Below the pieces are notes generated by a model. That model searched no databases, was not told the origin of the DNA, and was given only the letters and a program-made list of their open reading frames with translations. A program made the position numbers and the translations under genes. A DNA stretch of 10,200 bases from the NCBI GenBank assembly GCA_003024985.2, contig PXIH01S0032948.1; one strand, written 5' to 3'. This stretch comes from Euperipatoides rowelli. Lineage: Eukaryota > Onychophora > Udeonychophora > Euonychophora > Peripatopsidae. This document shows positions 8,687 to 10,200 of the stretch, piece by piece (the stretch's first letter is position 1; each line of letters starts with the position of its first letter).

Positions 8687-8850
8687 TATTTGTGAGATTC
8701 TTTTATTTATTGGCTTAAGCTTTGCTTCTTATAGAATTTTTTAATTTATTAGCTCAAGATAAAGCATAATCAGATTCCCTATAGCTTTAAGATTTAGGCA
8801 TATTGTGAGATTCACTTATTTGACAGAGTTGGCACATATTGTGGATTTAA
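8687..8850 (+). repeat. Degenerate internal repeats (ATATTGTGAGATTC type)
   Basis: Three related stretches are seen: TATTTGTGAGATTC (8687-8700), ATATTGTGAGATTC (8800-8813) and CATATTGTGGATTT (8835-8848). Between the first two, TTATTTATTGGCTTAAGC and a diverged TTAATTTATTAGCTCAAG also repeat. The pattern suggests an old, decayed tandem or nested repeat. Confidence 0.4.
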
Positions 8851-9007
8851 AATATAAATCATAAATAGGCCTACAATTTTAATATTTTTTTCCTGCATAA
8901 CAAAATTCCATTAAAGCCTGAATATTAAATCATTACAAGAACTTTTTTGCAAATAAACATTATGCAGCTAAGTAAAACTTACTGCACGGTTCCAAATTCA
9001 ATTATGG

Positions 9008-9025
9008 ATAATAATAATAATAATA
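9008..9025 (+). repeat. (ATA)6 microsatellite
   Basis: Six perfect ATA triplets follow ATTATGG. Confidence 0.9.
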
Positions 9026-9319
9026 TTAAAAAAAACTGTTAGAAGAGCAATGCAATTATTTTTGGTGAAATACATCACTCTATCTGAATTATACAGTAAA
9101 TGCAAATAAATATAAATACATGAAGTTATCTAAAAGAAAAATTATATCAATTTAAACACAATTATTGCACAATTTTTTTTAAATTTAGTTTTTAAATGGG
9201 AAGCAGAGGAAAATTTTGGTTTGCAAAATATCAAATCATTGGTTAGTTTTCGCAATTTGTAGAAAATGGAATCTTGGAAAGAAAACAAGAAGACAAACAC
9301 AATTTAGCCTGTCTCTCTA

Positions 9320-9332
9320 CCCCCCCCCCCCC
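9320..9332 (+). repeat. Poly-C tract (C13)
   Basis: Thirteen C follow GTCTCTCTA, a pyrimidine-rich lead. It is poly-G on the minus (METAP1) strand, about 430 bases past the METAP1 stop. Confidence 0.9.
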
Positions 9333-9674
9333 AGTTCAAGATATAAAATAAAATGTCATTTATATATACTGTAAGTGTATATAAAAATTTAATAAAATGG
9401 ACTAGCATGGACTAAATTTTTAAAATAAAAAAAATTATAATAAAGGTTTTAATGAGAACTTTTATGAGTTGTTAATTTAAGGTGACATCTCTTACCATGT
9501 TTCTATGACATTAAGTTTTTCATAGGACAATTAAAATTTGATTTTTAATATTCATCAAATTACTGAACTTTCCATATCTACCAGAAATATTGCTTACATC
9601 TTGTAGCAGAGATAAACAATTTTTTTACTGTCCTGCAAAAAGTGTATGCCATAAATGTAAAAACTTGCAATATT

Positions 9675-9761
9675 TTTAATAAATTAAAAATAAAGTTGCT
9701 CTTCATTAGAGTCAATTTTATATTTCTTTTGAGAAAGATGAATTGTCCATTTAAAATAAAA
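9675..9761 (-). other. METAP1: Probable METAP1 3' UTR with ATTAAA signal
   Basis: Sequence after the METAP1 stop is AT-rich and non-coding. The nearest polyadenylation-type hexamer on the minus strand is ATTAAA (TTTAAT at 9675-9680), about 80 bases past the stop, followed by T-rich sequence. Further ATTAAA copies occur at 9544-9549, 9448-9453 and 9388-9393. The first canonical AATAAA that I find (TTTATT on the plus strand) is only near 8702. In such AT-rich DNA these hexamers arise readily by chance, so the true 3' end is uncertain and the UTR could be longer. Confidence 0.35.
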
Positions 9762-9928
9762 TTACAATTTGTCCATAAAATATGGCTGTCCATCTTTGTC
9801 TAGTCGGGCAGTCAAAACATCACAGCCAGTTTCCGTCACAAGTAAAGTATGTTCAAACTGTGCAGATTTCTTACCATCCTGAGTAACAGCAGTCCAATTG
9901 TCTGGCCATACATCATCCCGCCATGTAC
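9762..9928 (-). CDS. METAP1: Methionine aminopeptidase 1, last coding exon (partial gene)
   Basis: MetAP1 is a cytosolic metalloprotease that removes the initiator methionine from nascent proteins at the ribosome. The minus strand reads 54 residues and then TAA (9762-9764). It begins after a split glycine codon whose first base lies in the previous exon. Hallmarks seen are [15 protein letters not shown], then [16 protein letters not shown], then a short tail ending FMDKL. These match the C-terminus of animal MetAP1 ([24 protein letters not shown]). The Glu of QFEH (codon 9852-9854) corresponds to the metal-ligand Glu235 of E. coli MetAP (QYEHT), so the active-site ligand is intact. The other ligands, the catalytic core and the N-terminal zinc-finger region must lie in exons beyond the right edge. 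The exon start is set by a TTTAG acceptor on the minus strand just above 9928. The MetAP2 paralogue lacks this WPD...FEHTLLVT pattern. The exon looks functional, with no frameshift or internal stop. Confidence 0.95.
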
Positions 9929-9960
9929 CTAAATAGACATTAATTATGAGAGAACTGATC
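9929..9960 (-). other. METAP1: Splice acceptor of the METAP1 last intron
   Basis: On the minus strand the bases directly before the exon read ...TTAATGTCTATTTAG, a normal AG acceptor with a short pyrimidine-rich stretch (CTCTC) further upstream. The reading frame carries across as phase 1: one base of the Gly codon is in the upstream exon and two are here. The acceptor fits exactly where homology to MetAP1 begins, which is why I chose it. Confidence 0.85.
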
Positions 9961-10110
9961 GATGCAAAAATAAAATATTAAAATAAATCTTATTAAAAAA
10001 ATGCGCCTTGCTGAAATCATTAATATTTAGAGCAGGGAAATTATAGAATTCTAGTTACCATGTTTGAAGAATTCTTCATACTGCGTATCAGTAATACATT
10101 GAGTGATTAG
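9961..10110. other. METAP1: METAP1 last-intron sequence
   Basis: AT-rich intron DNA that contains a 14-bp palindrome, TGAAGAATTCTTCA (10065-10078). The preceding METAP1 exon, which should end in a MICEG-like motif, is not here on the minus strand, so it lies beyond the window. Confidence 0.6.
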
Positions 10111-10200
10111 CAGTGTTGTAGTCAAGACCTGTAATCTCAAGACCAAGGCCAAGACCATTGGGTTCAAGACCAAGGCCAAGGCCGAGACCATTGGTTTCAA
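10111..10200. repeat. Transposon-like terminus with AAGACC/AAGGCC tandem repeats, cut by window end
   Basis: Starting at CAGTGTTGTAGTCAAGACC the sequence changes abruptly from AT-rich to a C/G-richer, hexamer-based repeat. One unit (10137-10163, 27 bases) begins TCAAGACCAAGGCCAAGACC. The next (10164-10196, 33 bases) has one extra hexamer, and a third begins at 10197 and runs off the window. The opening CAGTGTTGTAG resembles the terminal inverted repeats of hAT-type DNA transposons, and similar 'TGTTGTAGTC + (xAGACC)n' repeats are familiar dispersed elements in animal genomes; this is from memory. Translated, it gives only low-complexity Arg-Pro or Gly-Leu, so it is not a gene. It sits inside the last METAP1 intron. 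Confidence 0.65.

Larger units (their letters stand above)
8851..9674. other. AT-rich non-coding stretch downstream of METAP1
   Basis: No gene is visible on either strand. It includes an (ATA)6 microsatellite at 9008-9025 and C13 at 9320-9332. It may hold part of a long METAP1 3' UTR on the minus strand. The frame at 9578-9793 (minus) overlaps the real METAP1 exon in another frame and is spurious. Confidence 0.65.

Noticed and set aside
9578-9793. 71-codon minus-strand frame
   Set aside because: It overlaps the METAP1 exon in a different frame and then runs through AT-rich 3' sequence, so it is a shadow frame.
10065-10078. Palindrome TGAAGAATTCTTCA as a heat-shock element
   Set aside because: The GAA and TTC blocks are not spaced by two bases as a heat-shock element requires. 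A 14-bp palindrome is expected by chance in this length of sequence.
10060-10110. Possible minus-strand exon reading ITDTQYEEFFKHG before a GTAAC donor
   Set aside because: It does not match MetAP1, whose preceding exon should end in a MICEG-like motif. It is short and has no supported acceptor or frame connection.
1-10200. tRNA, rRNA or CRISPR features
   Set aside because: I found no T-loop GGTTCGA-type block with a matching acceptor stem, no conserved rRNA segment, and no regularly spaced repeats with unique spacers.

Overview
This is a very AT-rich (about a quarter G+C by eye), almost gene-free piece of a metazoan nuclear genome. Intron-type splice signals, long homopolymer runs, transposon debris and one spliced exon of a conserved housekeeping gene rule out a bacterial window. 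The words TAGGC(C)TA and TACTGTA/TACAGTA recur throughout and point loosely to an invertebrate or fish-like animal. I cannot name the organism; a mollusc or similar invertebrate is only a guess.

The one secure gene is at the right edge on the minus strand. Positions 9762-9928 encode the last 54 residues of methionine aminopeptidase 1 (METAP1) with its stop codon, preceded by a clean AG splice acceptor. The rest of the gene lies beyond position 10200. The intron just upstream of this exon carries, from 10111 to the window end, a transposon-like terminus followed by imperfect tandem copies rich in AAGACC/AAGGCC hexamers.

To the left lie about 9.3 kb of intergenic or 3' flanking sequence with no convincing protein gene. 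It holds: (1) a more GC-balanced stretch at 1-480 with promoter-like words and a cluster of TTGGAGCAA repeats; (2) a small imperfect hairpin near 2891-2940; (3) an exact 355-bp duplication (4787-5141 and 5143-5497) separated by a single N, almost certainly an assembly artefact from unmerged contig ends; (4) a roughly 184-bp hAT-like non-autonomous insertion (5874-6057) flanked by ATCTAGAC; (5) a possible eroded Ty3-type gag fragment at 7874-8008 on the minus strand; and (6) homopolymer tracts of A, G and C plus a short (ATA)n microsatellite.

No operon-like or cooperating gene set is present, and I found no undescribed biological system. The observations most worth acting on are the false duplication around the N, the hAT-like insertion with its target-site duplication, and the repeat in the METAP1 intron.
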